The notes beneath the pieces were generated by a model that was not told where the DNA came from, made no database searches, and saw only the letters and a list, made by a program, of their open reading frames with translations. The position numbers were made by a program, and so were the translations under genes. Below are positions 57,581-64,000 of a stretch of 64,000 bases of DNA, one piece after another. This DNA comes from Microbacterium sp. MYb45 (lineage in GTDB: Bacteria > Actinomycetota > Actinomycetes > Actinomycetales > Microbacteriaceae), in contig NZ_PCPG01000001.1 in the NCBI RefSeq assembly GCF_002979655.1, positions 992,001 through 1,056,000 on the forward strand. The letters run 5' to 3'. Each line of letters begins with the position of its first letter. Position 1 is the first letter of the stretch.

Positions 57581-57617
57581 GAAGCGCACCCCCTCGAGCA
57601 TCGAGGGGGTGCGCTTC
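57581..57617. terminator. Bidirectional hairpin terminator
   Basis: A perfect 17-bp stem (57581-57597 with 57601-57617) and a 3-nt loop, between the convergent CueP-like gene and the small hypothetical gene. Confidence 0.9.
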
Positions 57618-57638
57618 TGTACGGCGTGGTGGAGACGG

Positions 57639-57923
57639 TCAGGTCGCCATCAGCGGGGGGCGGTGAGGAATCGTGATCGGACGGGTCGCGCGGCTGGAAC
57701 CACGCATCCGCTCGACGTCCTCGAGCACCTCGAACGCGGTTCCGTAGCGGGTGGCGAGCGGCAGGTCACGGAGCCAGGTCACCTCGACCTCGGTCTCGGC
57801 GAGCTCGTAGACGCAGGCGACCACGTGGCGCGGATCGTTGGGGGAGTATCGAAGGTCGTTGATGACCCATTCCGACGCGGTGATGCGATTCAACATGAAG
57901 CGCGGATCGGGGAGTTCAGACAT
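57639..57923 (-). CDS. Small conserved hypothetical protein
   Basis: A 94-residue cytoplasmic protein: SELPDPRFMLNRITASEWVINDLRYSPNDPRHVVACVYE, then TEVEVTWLRDLPLATRYGTAFEVLEDV and an Arg/Pro-rich tail. The compact mix of helix and strand suggests a folded domain, but I do not recognise the family. GGAGG lies 8 nt before the ATG, which supports translation. Confidence 0.65.
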   Translation of the reverse strand: MSELPDPRFMLNRITASEWVINDLRYSPNDPRHVVACVYELAETEVEVTWLRDLPLATRYGTAFEVLEDVERMRGSSRATRPITIPHRPPLMAT

Positions 57924-58018
57924 GCGGGGGCCCTCCAGGACTCTCTCGAGAAGAGCTTGCGCCCTCAGCGCTCCGAGAAGAAGCCCCTTGACAGCACCTG
58001 CGGAGGATGCGGGTCGGC

Positions 58019-58708
58019 TCAGCGGCCGGGGCGCACCGTCAGGTCGGTGATCTGTGCGTCCCGCGGAAGGTCGAGCGCCGTGAGGATGGTCGTGACCACG
58101 GCCTCCGGTGTGGCGTAGCGTTCCGCGTCGTACGCCTGGCCCTCCTGCTGGTGCACGCGCTCTTGCATCGGCGTCGCCGTGCGGCCGGGGTAGATCGAGG
58201 TCACCCGCACTCCGTGCGGCGCCTCCTCGGCGCGCAGGGCGTCGGCGAGTGCCCTGAGCCCGTGCTTGGACGCCGCATATGCCGACCATCCGGCGTTGGC
58301 GCGCAGGCCGGCGCCGGAGTTCACGAACACCACCTGCCCCTGCGACACGCGCAGCACCGGAAGGAGAAGCCGGGTGAGCTCCGCCGGAGCGATGAGGTTG
58401 ACGGCGAGCTGCTGCTCCCACAGCGCGGCCGGCAGATCAGCGACGTCGCCGAGGTCGACGACGCCGGCGACATGCACCAGCGAATCGATGCGGTCGGGCA
58501 GCTGCTGCTTCGAGAGCGCCCACGACAGTCGCCCCGGCTGCGCGAGGTCGCCGACGATGACGGACGCCCCGGGAAGGTCTTCCGCGATCTGCTTGGCCCG
58601 CCCTGCATCCCGAGCCATCGCCACGACGACGTCGCCACGGTCCAGCAACCGGCGGGCGAGAACCGACCCGATGCCGGAACCCGCACCGGTGATCAGGTGC
58701 GTGGTCAT
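58019..58708 (-). CDS. Short-chain dehydrogenase/reductase
   Basis: A 229-residue classical SDR. TGAGSGIG near the N-terminus binds NAD(P), VAGVVD replaces the usual NAG motif, and the catalytic residues are Ser in VFVNSGAG and YAASK, followed by PG for the product side. Substrate unknown. It starts 1 nt after the rsfS stop, so it is transcribed with the nadD-rsfS genes. Confidence 0.9.
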   Translation of the reverse strand: MTTHLITGAGSGIGSVLARRLLDRGDVVVAMARDAGRAKQIAEDLPGASVIVGDLAQPGRLSWALSKQQLPDRIDSLVHVAGVVDLGDVADLPAALWEQQLAVNLIAPAELTRLLLPVLRVSQGQVVFVNSGAGLRANAGWSAYAASKHGLRALADALRAEEAPHGVRVTSIYPGRTATPMQERVHQQEGQAYDAERYATPEAVVTTILTALDLPRDAQITDLTVRPGR

Positions 58709-58709
58709 G

Positions 58710-59090
58710 TCAGCTGGCGTCTGCCGCAGGCTCGGCCACGTCGATCGGAACGATCGGGCAGTCCTTCCAGAGGCGCTCGAGCCCGTAGTAGACGCGCTCC
58801 TCCTGGTGGAAGACGTGCACGATCAGGTCGCCGAAGTCGAGCAGCACCCAGCGCGCCTCCGCCCGCCCCTCACGACGCACGCGCTTGTGACCGGACTCGA
58901 TCAGGCGGTCCTCGATCTCGTCCGCGATCGCGGCGACGTTGCGCTCGCTGTTTCCCGTCACGAGCAGGAAGATGTCGACGAGCGGCAGCGGCTCGGAGAC
59001 GTTGAGCGCGACGAGATCCTCACCGCCCTTGTCGATGGCGGCTTGGGCTGCGAGGCGCAGCATCTCTTCGGCAGTTTCAGGTGATTGCAT
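58710..59090 (-). CDS. rsfS: Ribosomal silencing factor RsfS
   Basis: A 126-residue protein that binds L14 of the 50S subunit and prevents joining with 30S during starvation. Family marks are DIFLLVTGNSERNVAAIADEIEDRL, GRAEARWVLLDFGDLIVHVFHQEERVYY and LERLWKDCP. Its ATG overlaps the preceding stop by one base (TGATG). The nadD-rsfS neighbourhood is conserved in bacteria; here an acidic tail-anchored gene stands between them. Confidence 0.95.
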   Translation of the reverse strand: MQSPETAEEMLRLAAQAAIDKGGEDLVALNVSEPLPLVDIFLLVTGNSERNVAAIADEIEDRLIESGHKRVRREGRAEARWVLLDFGDLIVHVFHQEERVYYGLERLWKDCPIVPIDVAEPAADAS

Positions 59091-60301
59091 CAGATCATTT
59101 TCGTGGTGAAGGCGATGACGAGAACGACGCCGATCGCGAGGGCGAGTCCGCCGGCGATGATGGCGAGGGTCACCATCAGTCGGTTCCCCTTCTCGGGGGC
59201 AGGAGGTCGGATGACCTCTCCGGCCGGCTTGATGGTGCTGACGGCCGCACTCGCGGCGATCGGCGTGGGCGAGGATGCCGGCGGCAGCTCGCCATCGATG
59301 AGAACGGCGTCGACGTCCTTGCCGTCGGTGGTGCCGAGCGCATGACCCTGCGAGCCCATGCCCTTCGGCAGCTCGTAGGAACCGGTGACGAGGATCTCTC
59401 CGGTCGACGCGACCGGGCCCGAGAGCGAGCCCTCCCCCGGCGACGGGGTGAAGATCAGCGCGTTGGGCGCGGAATGCTGTGACCCCGTCGAATCTCCCAC
59501 GCCGATCAGCTCGTCGAACGATGGCCGGAAAGGCGTGTGCGCTTCGGGAGCGTCGGCGAGAAGGCCTTCTCCGAACGAAGAGTTGACGGTCGGACGCACG
59601 TCGTCGTCTTCATCGTCGTCGGCATCGTGCACGTCGGCGAGGACGTCACCGTCGGCAGCCTCGTCGCTGCCCTCGACGGGAAGTCCGAGCACCGCCTCGA
59701 CATCGTCTTCGTCGACCGCGGCCTCTGCAGGGGTCTCGACGGCCTCGAGCGGGACGTCGCCGACCGTGTCGGCCGCGACTGCTGCGCTGACGGGGGCGAC
59801 GGCGACCTCGTCATCCACATCGTCGTCCTCGTCATCGTCGACATCGACGGTCCGAGCGAAGTCCGGGACCCCGGAGACGAGCTCGACAGGGGCTTCTGCA
59901 GCGGCCACCGCGGGAGCTTCCTCCTGCTGCGGCGCCTCTTCTTCGACCTGCGCTGCGGCTGCTGCCTCGACCTCATCGGCGGGCTCGGCGGATGGCACCG
60001 CTTCCGCTTCTTCGGCACCGATCACGGAGACGGAACCGGTGCGGGCCTTCTCCTGCTCGCGAACCTGGCGACGGGTCAGCGGGGCATCGCCGTTCGCTTC
60101 GTCGGTTACGGCGACCGGCACCGGTGCCGGTTCGATCTGGACGGGTTCCGCGGCACGGGGCAGCGGGGGCGCGGGGGGAGCCGCCTCGGCCGCCGCGGCG
60201 GCCTCCTCGCTGGAGATGACCGGGGTCGATCCCGTCAACCGGATCTCCCGCAACTGCTTGCGCGTCAGCGGACCCTGCCCTTGCTGATCCGATGTACTCA
60301 T
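59090..60301 (-). CDS. Acidic, probably disordered protein with a C-terminal membrane anchor
   Basis: A 403-residue Ala/Glu/Asp/Val-rich protein. Two N-terminal repeats share PLTRxQxRE followed by TGSxxVI and an acidic patch (about 11-34 and 74-100). The middle is very acidic, with runs such as [11 protein letters not shown] and [10 protein letters not shown]. The only hydrophobic segment is at the very end (about 373-398), so the protein is tail-anchored with nearly all of its mass on one side, probably the cytoplasm. Function unknown. It overlaps nadD by 4 nt and rsfS by 1 nt. Confidence 0.75.
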   Translation of the reverse strand: MSTSDQQGQGPLTRKQLREIRLTGSTPVISSEEAAAAAEAAPPAPPLPRAAEPVQIEPAPVPVAVTDEANGDAPLTRRQVREQEKARTGSVSVIGAEEAEAVPSAEPADEVEAAAAAQVEEEAPQQEEAPAVAAAEAPVELVSGVPDFARTVDVDDDEDDDVDDEVAVAPVSAAVAADTVGDVPLEAVETPAEAAVDEDDVEAVLGLPVEGSDEAADGDVLADVHDADDDEDDDVRPTVNSSFGEGLLADAPEAHTPFRPSFDELIGVGDSTGSQHSAPNALIFTPSPGEGSLSGPVASTGEILVTGSYELPKGMGSQGHALGTTDGKDVDAVLIDGELPPASSPTPIAASAAVSTIKPAGEVIRPPAPEKGNRLMVTLAIIAGGLALAIGVVLVIAFTTKMI

Positions 60302-60903
60302 GCCTTGCTCCGATACAGGTGATGCTTCGCGATGTACTGAACGACCCCATCAGGGACCAGGTACCAGACCGGCTGATCGTCACGAACGCGTTCGCGGCAG
60401 TCCGTCGACGAGATCGACAGCGCCGGCACCTCGAGTTGGCTGACGTTGTCGCTCGGGAGGCCGTCAGTGCTCAGGACATGTCCAGGACGTGAGACCGCGA
60501 CGAAGTGGGCCAACTCCCACAACTCATCATGGTCCCTCCAACTGAGAATTTGCGCCACGGCGTCGGCTCCCGTGATGAAGAAGAGCTCGGCGTCGGGTCG
60601 ATCCCGCTTCAGATCGCGCAGGGTGTCGATCGTGTAGGTGGGGCCTTCGCGATCGATGTCGACCCGGCTCACCGTGAACTGCGGGTTCGAGGCGGTCGCG
60701 ATCACGGTCATCAGATAGCGATGCTCGCTCGGCGAGACACCCGACTTCTGCCACGGATGCCCGGTCGGCACGAAGACGACCTCGTCGAGGCCGAAAGAGT
60801 TCGCGACCTCGCTCGCTGCGACCAGGTGGCCATGGTGGATGGGGTCGAACGTGCCGCCCATCACGCCGATGCGCGGGGGGCGCGTGGTCGCAGCGTCGTT
60901 CAT
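60298..60903 (-). CDS. nadD: Nicotinate-nucleotide adenylyltransferase
   Basis: A 201-residue enzyme that makes nicotinate adenine dinucleotide in NAD synthesis. [19 protein letters not shown] is the nucleotidyltransferase signature with the HxGH motif, and [15 protein letters not shown] is the ISST-R motif. [10 protein letters not shown] lies between. Length normal. The start lies 6 nt after the stop of the small membrane protein gene. Confidence 0.95.
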   Translation of the reverse strand: MNDAATTRPPRIGVMGGTFDPIHHGHLVAASEVANSFGLDEVVFVPTGHPWQKSGVSPSEHRYLMTVIATASNPQFTVSRVDIDREGPTYTIDTLRDLKRDRPDAELFFITGADAVAQILSWRDHDELWELAHFVAVSRPGHVLSTDGLPSDNVSQLEVPALSISSTDCRERVRDDQPVWYLVPDGVVQYIAKHHLYRSKA

Positions 60904-60909
60904 GCGGGC

Positions 60910-61134
60910 CTAGTGGCCGTGTCCCGCCTCGTGGCCGTCTTTTCCGTGCTGCGCAGCCCATGCCTCGGCCTTCGCCGAGTGACGGTTGGCGACGTTCTTG
61001 TACGAGAACGTCACGAGGCCGAGCGCGCCGAACACGATCGCGGCGATGACCCCGAAGATCAGCGTCTCGAGCGCGACGTTGCCGTGGTGCTCGGTTTCGG
61101 CAGCGGCCATCGCGATCTGTGCGACGAGGTTCAT
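60910..61134 (-). CDS. Small membrane protein with a His-rich tail
   Basis: A 74-residue protein with one membrane helix (about 24-46: LIFGVIAAIVFGALGLVTF) and a cytoplasmic tail ending in GKDGHEAGHGH. An HH pair stands before the helix. It resembles small conserved actinobacterial membrane proteins seen beside nadD and proA, but its function is not known; the His-rich ends could bind metal. The start at 61134 is the only ATG that gives the full helix. Confidence 0.75.
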   Translation of the reverse strand: MNLVAQIAMAAAETEHHGNVALETLIFGVIAAIVFGALGLVTFSYKNVANRHSAKAEAWAAQHGKDGHEAGHGH

Positions 61135-61201
61135 CCTGGCTCCGTTTCGTGGCGTGCTGTTCGGGATCCTGCGGGGGTTACAGCGTCCCCCAGTCTAGCC
61201 C

Positions 61202-62455
61202 TCAGCCGCGCGTCTGCCCCGACCCACGCGCGAGCCATTTCGTGCTGGTCAGCTCGGAGAGCCCCATCGGTCCCCGCGCATGCAGCTTCTGGGTGGAGAT
61301 GCCGACCTCCGCACCGAACCCGAACTCGCCTCCGTCGGTGAATCGCGTGGACGCGTTCACCATGACCACAGCCGAGTCCACCTCGGCGAGGAACCGCTCG
61401 GCATTGCGCGAATCCGTCGTGATGATCGACTCGGTGTGCCCCGTGCTGTACCGACGGATGTGCGCGAGGGCCTCGTCGAGCGAGTCGACGACCTTCATCG
61501 CGATGTCGAGGCTCAGATACTCGGTCTCCCAGTCCTCCTCGGTGGCGGGGATCACGTTCGACATGAGCCCCACGACCATGTCGTCGCCGTGGATCGCGAC
61601 ACCCTCGCTCTCGAGAGCACTGGCCACCAGCGGCACGAGACGCGGCGCGGCCTGACGGTGGACGAGGACCGTCTCGACGGCGTTGCACACGCTCGGACGC
61701 TGCACCTTGGCATTCACGACGATATCGCGCGCCCAGTCGTCGGGGGCGGTCTCGTCGAGGAAGATGTGGACGTTGCCCGCCCCGGTCTCGATGACGGGCA
61801 CGGTCGACTCCGTCACCACGGTCTCGATGAGGCCCGCACTCCCCCGCGGGATCAGCACATCGATGAAGCCGCGACCGTGCATGAGCGCCTTCGCGCCGTC
61901 GCGGCCGAAGTCGTCGACGGTCTGGATCGCCTCCGCCGTGAGTCCGGCGCCCTCGACCGCCGCGCGCATGATGTCCACGAGCACGGCGTTGGACTCGTAG
62001 GCGGCGCTGCCACCGCGCAGCACCACGGCGTTGCCCGATCGCAACGCGAGCGCGGCGATGTCGACGGTCACGTTGGGCCGGGCTTCGTAGATCGCACCGA
62101 CCACACCGAAGGGGACCCGCACCTGCTCGAGCGCCACGCCGTTGGGCATGCGGTGACCGCCGACCACGCGCCCGACGGGGTCCGGGAGAGCGGCGACCTC
62201 GCGGACGGCGGCAGCCAGAGCCGCGACCCGCTTCTCGTCGAGTCGCAGCCGATCGATCAGGGACTCACCGATGCCGTCCTGCTGACCGCGCGAGATGTCA
62301 CGACCGTTCGCCTCGATGATGCGCGGCGCGTCCGCCAGAAGCGCGAGAGCGATCGCTTCGAGCACACGAACCTTGTCAGCGCTGGTCAGGGCCGCGGTGG
62401 CGCGGGAGGCCTCTTTGGTGCGCTCCAGGCGCGCCTGCGGGGTCTGGTCGGTCAT
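61202..62455 (-). CDS. proA: Glutamate-5-semialdehyde dehydrogenase (gamma-glutamyl phosphate reductase)
   Basis: A 417-residue NADPH enzyme for the second step of proline synthesis. Blocks seen: VPFGVVGAIYEARPNVTVDIAALALRSGNAVVLRGGSAA for NADPH binding, QRPSVCNAVETVL with the catalytic Cys, and VMVNASTRFTDGGEFGFGAEVGISTQ. It starts 9 nt after proB and is in one operon with it. Confidence 0.96.
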   Translation of the reverse strand: MTDQTPQARLERTKEASRATAALTSADKVRVLEAIALALLADAPRIIEANGRDISRGQQDGIGESLIDRLRLDEKRVAALAAAVREVAALPDPVGRVVGGHRMPNGVALEQVRVPFGVVGAIYEARPNVTVDIAALALRSGNAVVLRGGSAAYESNAVLVDIMRAAVEGAGLTAEAIQTVDDFGRDGAKALMHGRGFIDVLIPRGSAGLIETVVTESTVPVIETGAGNVHIFLDETAPDDWARDIVVNAKVQRPSVCNAVETVLVHRQAAPRLVPLVASALESEGVAIHGDDMVVGLMSNVIPATEEDWETEYLSLDIAMKVVDSLDEALAHIRRYSTGHTESIITTDSRNAERFLAEVDSAVVMVNASTRFTDGGEFGFGAEVGISTQKLHARGPMGLSELTSTKWLARGSGQTRG

Positions 62456-62464
62456 CCGTCCAGT

Positions 62465-63250
62465 TTATGAGGTGGCGGGTTCGAACCAGGTTCCTATTTC
62501 GGCGCCGGAGAGCGCCTTGTCCACCAGATCTGCGCTGGTGACGAGCACGCCGATGCCGGACGCCGCGGCCAGGCGCGCCGCCGAGACCTTGGTCGCCGCT
62601 CCGCCGGTGCCGACGCTGTTGACCACCGTCGCACCGAATTCGAGCCCGGTGAGATCGGCGTCGGGGGCGACGATGTCGATCGGCTCCGCACCCGGATCCG
62701 TCGGCGGCTTCGTGTACAGCGACTCGATGTCGCTCAGGAGGATGAGCGCGTCGGCCTCGATCAGCTGCGCGACCAGGGCGCCCAGACGATCGTTGTCTCC
62801 GAACCGGATCTCCTGCGTCGCGACCGTGTCGTTCTCGTTGACGATCGGCAGAGTCCGCAGACCGAGAAGTCGCTCCATCGCACGCCGTGCGTTCGAGCGT
62901 GAGGTGGGATGCTCCAGGTCGCCGGTGGTGAGGAGGACTTGACCGGCGACGATGTCGAACGGGCGAAGCGATTCCTGATACCGGTACATGAGGATGTTCT
63001 GCCCCACGGCCGCCGCCGCCTGCTGGGTGGCGAGGTCGTTCGGCCGCGAGTCCAGACGCAGGAACGGGATCCCGGACGCGATCGCGCCGGAGGACACCAG
63101 CACGACCTCGGCCCCGCGTGCGTGCGCTGCGGCGAGGGCCTCGACGATCACAGGGATGCGCCACGACGACTCGCCGCTGATCGAGGACGAACCGACCTTG
63201 ACGACGATTCGCGAGGCGGTCGCCAGATCAGCGCGGGTGCGTGCGGTCAC
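62465..63250 (-). CDS. proB: Glutamate 5-kinase
   Basis: A 261-residue amino-acid kinase for the first step of proline synthesis. VVKVGSSSISGE at the start, EVVLVSSGAIASG, VNENDTV and FGDNDRLGALVAQ are the family motifs. The usual C-terminal PUA domain is missing (E. coli ProB has 367 residues), which is a known shorter form; proline inhibition may therefore differ. It overlaps obg by 4 nt. Confidence 0.94.
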   Translation of the reverse strand: MTARTRADLATASRIVVKVGSSSISGESSWRIPVIVEALAAAHARGAEVVLVSSGAIASGIPFLRLDSRPNDLATQQAAAAVGQNILMYRYQESLRPFDIVAGQVLLTTGDLEHPTSRSNARRAMERLLGLRTLPIVNENDTVATQEIRFGDNDRLGALVAQLIEADALILLSDIESLYTKPPTDPGAEPIDIVAPDADLTGLEFGATVVNSVGTGGAATKVSAARLAAASGIGVLVTSADLVDKALSGAEIGTWFEPATS

Positions 63251-64000
63251 TCGCCGTCCTCGCGGTACGCGGCCAGGCGCTGGGTCTCCACCTCAGCACG
63301 AGCCTCAGCCTTGGCATCCATGCGCTCGTAGTACTGCTCGCGGCGCTCCGACGTCGTCCGGCGCGAGTTGGGCGCCAGTCGGGGGTCGGTACCACGGGGA
63401 GCGCTCATGAGCTCTGCCGCCGAGGTCATCGTGGGTTCCCAGTCGAAGACGATGCTGTCGCCCTCGCCGATCACGACGGTCGACCCCTGCACCGCACCGA
63501 GGCGGAAGAGTTCGTCCTCGACGCCGAGCTTCTCGAGGCGATCCGCGAGGTAGCCCACAGCCTCTTCGTTCTGGAAGTCGGTCTGCTGAACCCAACGCAC
63601 CGGCTTCTCTCCCATGATCCGGTAGACGTTGCCGTAGGTGCCACCCTCGACGCGGATGGTGAAGCCCTTCTTGGAGCCACGCGGGCGGATGACGACGCGC
63701 TCCGGCGGCGTCTCCAGCGCGGCTTCGGCGCGGGCCTTCTCGACGAGCTCGCCCAGCGCGAACGTCAGCGGACGCAGCCCCTCGTGCGAGACCGTGGAGA
63801 TCTCGAACACACGGAAGCCGCGCGCTTCGAGATCGGGGCGCACCAGTTCGGCGAGGTCGCGCGCCTCGGGCACGTCGATCTTGTTCAGTGCGACGAACTG
63901 CGGGCGCTCGAGGAGAGGGGTCTGCCCCTCGGGCACCTCGTAGGCGCCGAGCTCGGCGAGGATGACATCGAGGTCGGAGATCGGGTCGCGCCCGGGCTCG
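63247..64000 (-). CDS. obg: GTPase Obg, C-terminal part (runs off the right edge)
   Basis: About 250 C-terminal residues are in the window. They hold FVALNKIDVPEA (the NKxD guanine motif), the end of the G domain and the OCT domain (FTIRVEGGTYGNVYRIMGEKPVRWVQQ through VVIGEGDSIVFDWEP), followed by an Arg/Glu-rich tail. Obg (CgtA) is a GTPase for 50S assembly and stress control. The Walker A motif and the glycine-rich Obg fold lie beyond 64000. The obg-proB-proA order is standard. Confidence 0.95.
   Translation of the reverse strand, partial: EPGRDPISDLDVILAELGAYEVPEGQTPLLERPQFVALNKIDVPEARDLAELVRPDLEARGFRVFEISTVSHEGLRPLTFALGELVEKARAEAALETPPERVVIRPRGSKKGFTIRVEGGTYGNVYRIMGEKPVRWVQQTDFQNEEAVGYLADRLEKLGVEDELFRLGAVQGSTVVIGEGDSIVFDWEPTMTSAAELMSAPRGTDPRLAPNSRRTTSERREQYYERMDAKAEARAEVETQRLAAYREDGE

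Noticed and set aside
59540..60290. Ser/Thr-rich and Gly/Arg-rich open frames opposite the acidic tail-anchored gene
   Set aside because: They are the mirror of repetitive Glu/Asp/Ala codons; the minus-strand frame has overlaps with both neighbours and a terminal membrane helix.

Overview
This is a high-GC, gene-dense actinobacterial chromosome segment, most probably from Microbacteriaceae (Microbacterium or a close relative). The evidence is the frequent GTG starts, the many 1-, 4- and 8-nt gene overlaps, hrcA with a CIRCE element, the ComEA/ComEC-HolA-RpsT-LepA-HemW-HrcA-DnaJ-RsmE-HIT-PhoH-YbeY-CorC-Era-LeuA-RecO-UppS-DusB-Dgt-DnaG order, and many promoters whose -10 hexamer lies 6-7 nt before the start codon (leaderless mRNAs). 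I see no insertion sequence, prophage, integrase, CRISPR array or rRNA operon. The assignment to genus is inference.

Layout. 1-10.2 kb: dnaG (partial), dgt and dusB; a thiol peroxidase; a Tat-exported phosphatase behind two PHO-box-like repeats; a DsbA-like oxidoreductase; a P-loop kinase; uppS-recO; a TRIC-type channel; and leuA preceded by a four-leucine leader peptide and hairpin. 10.3-14.0 kb: a variable block (lipoprotein, quinone oxidoreductase, and an ECF sigma/membrane protein/secreted inhibitor-like operon) between leuA and era. 14.0-27.0 kb: the conserved era-corC-ybeY-phoH-HIT, rsmE-dnaJ-hrcA and lepA-DUF1990-DUF1990-hemW runs, with a carboxylesterase. 27.0-37.1 kb: a probable accessory block between lepA and rpsT, carrying a peptide/nickel-type ABC importer (substrate-binding lipoprotein divergent from two permeases and a fused double ATPase), a PH-like membrane protein, a hydrolase, and a GH1 beta-glucosidase with an MFS exporter/importer. 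37.2-46.5 kb: rpsT, holA, comEC-comEA, a PAP2 phosphatase, leuS and pabB.

46.5-58.0 kb: a second variable block with DedA, an App1-type phosphatase, an uncharacterised protein, a GH3 hexosaminidase, an NAD(P)-binding protein, a pair of OB/DUF3592-like membrane proteins, a DUF2804 protein, a flavoprotein monooxygenase, tRNA-Ala(GGC), an SRPBCC protein, a small acidic protein and a likely copper-handling trio (DUF6153, DUF305, CueP-like). 58.0-64.0 kb: obg (partial), proB, proA, a small membrane protein, nadD, an acidic tail-anchored protein, rsfS and an SDR, all on the minus strand in one compact run.

How the genes work together: the core runs couple ribosome biogenesis and translation quality control (era, ybeY, rsfS, obg, rsmE, lepA, rpsT, leuS), DNA replication/repair (dnaG, holA, recO, dgt), protein folding under HrcA control, envelope precursor synthesis (uppS) and amino-acid/cofactor synthesis (leuA, proBA, nadD, pabB). 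The two variable blocks add nutrient uptake, envelope and metal functions. The most informative non-coding signals are the leaderless leuA leader peptide/hairpin, the CIRCE element, the PHO-like repeats, the structured rpsT leader and about 17 leaderless promoters.
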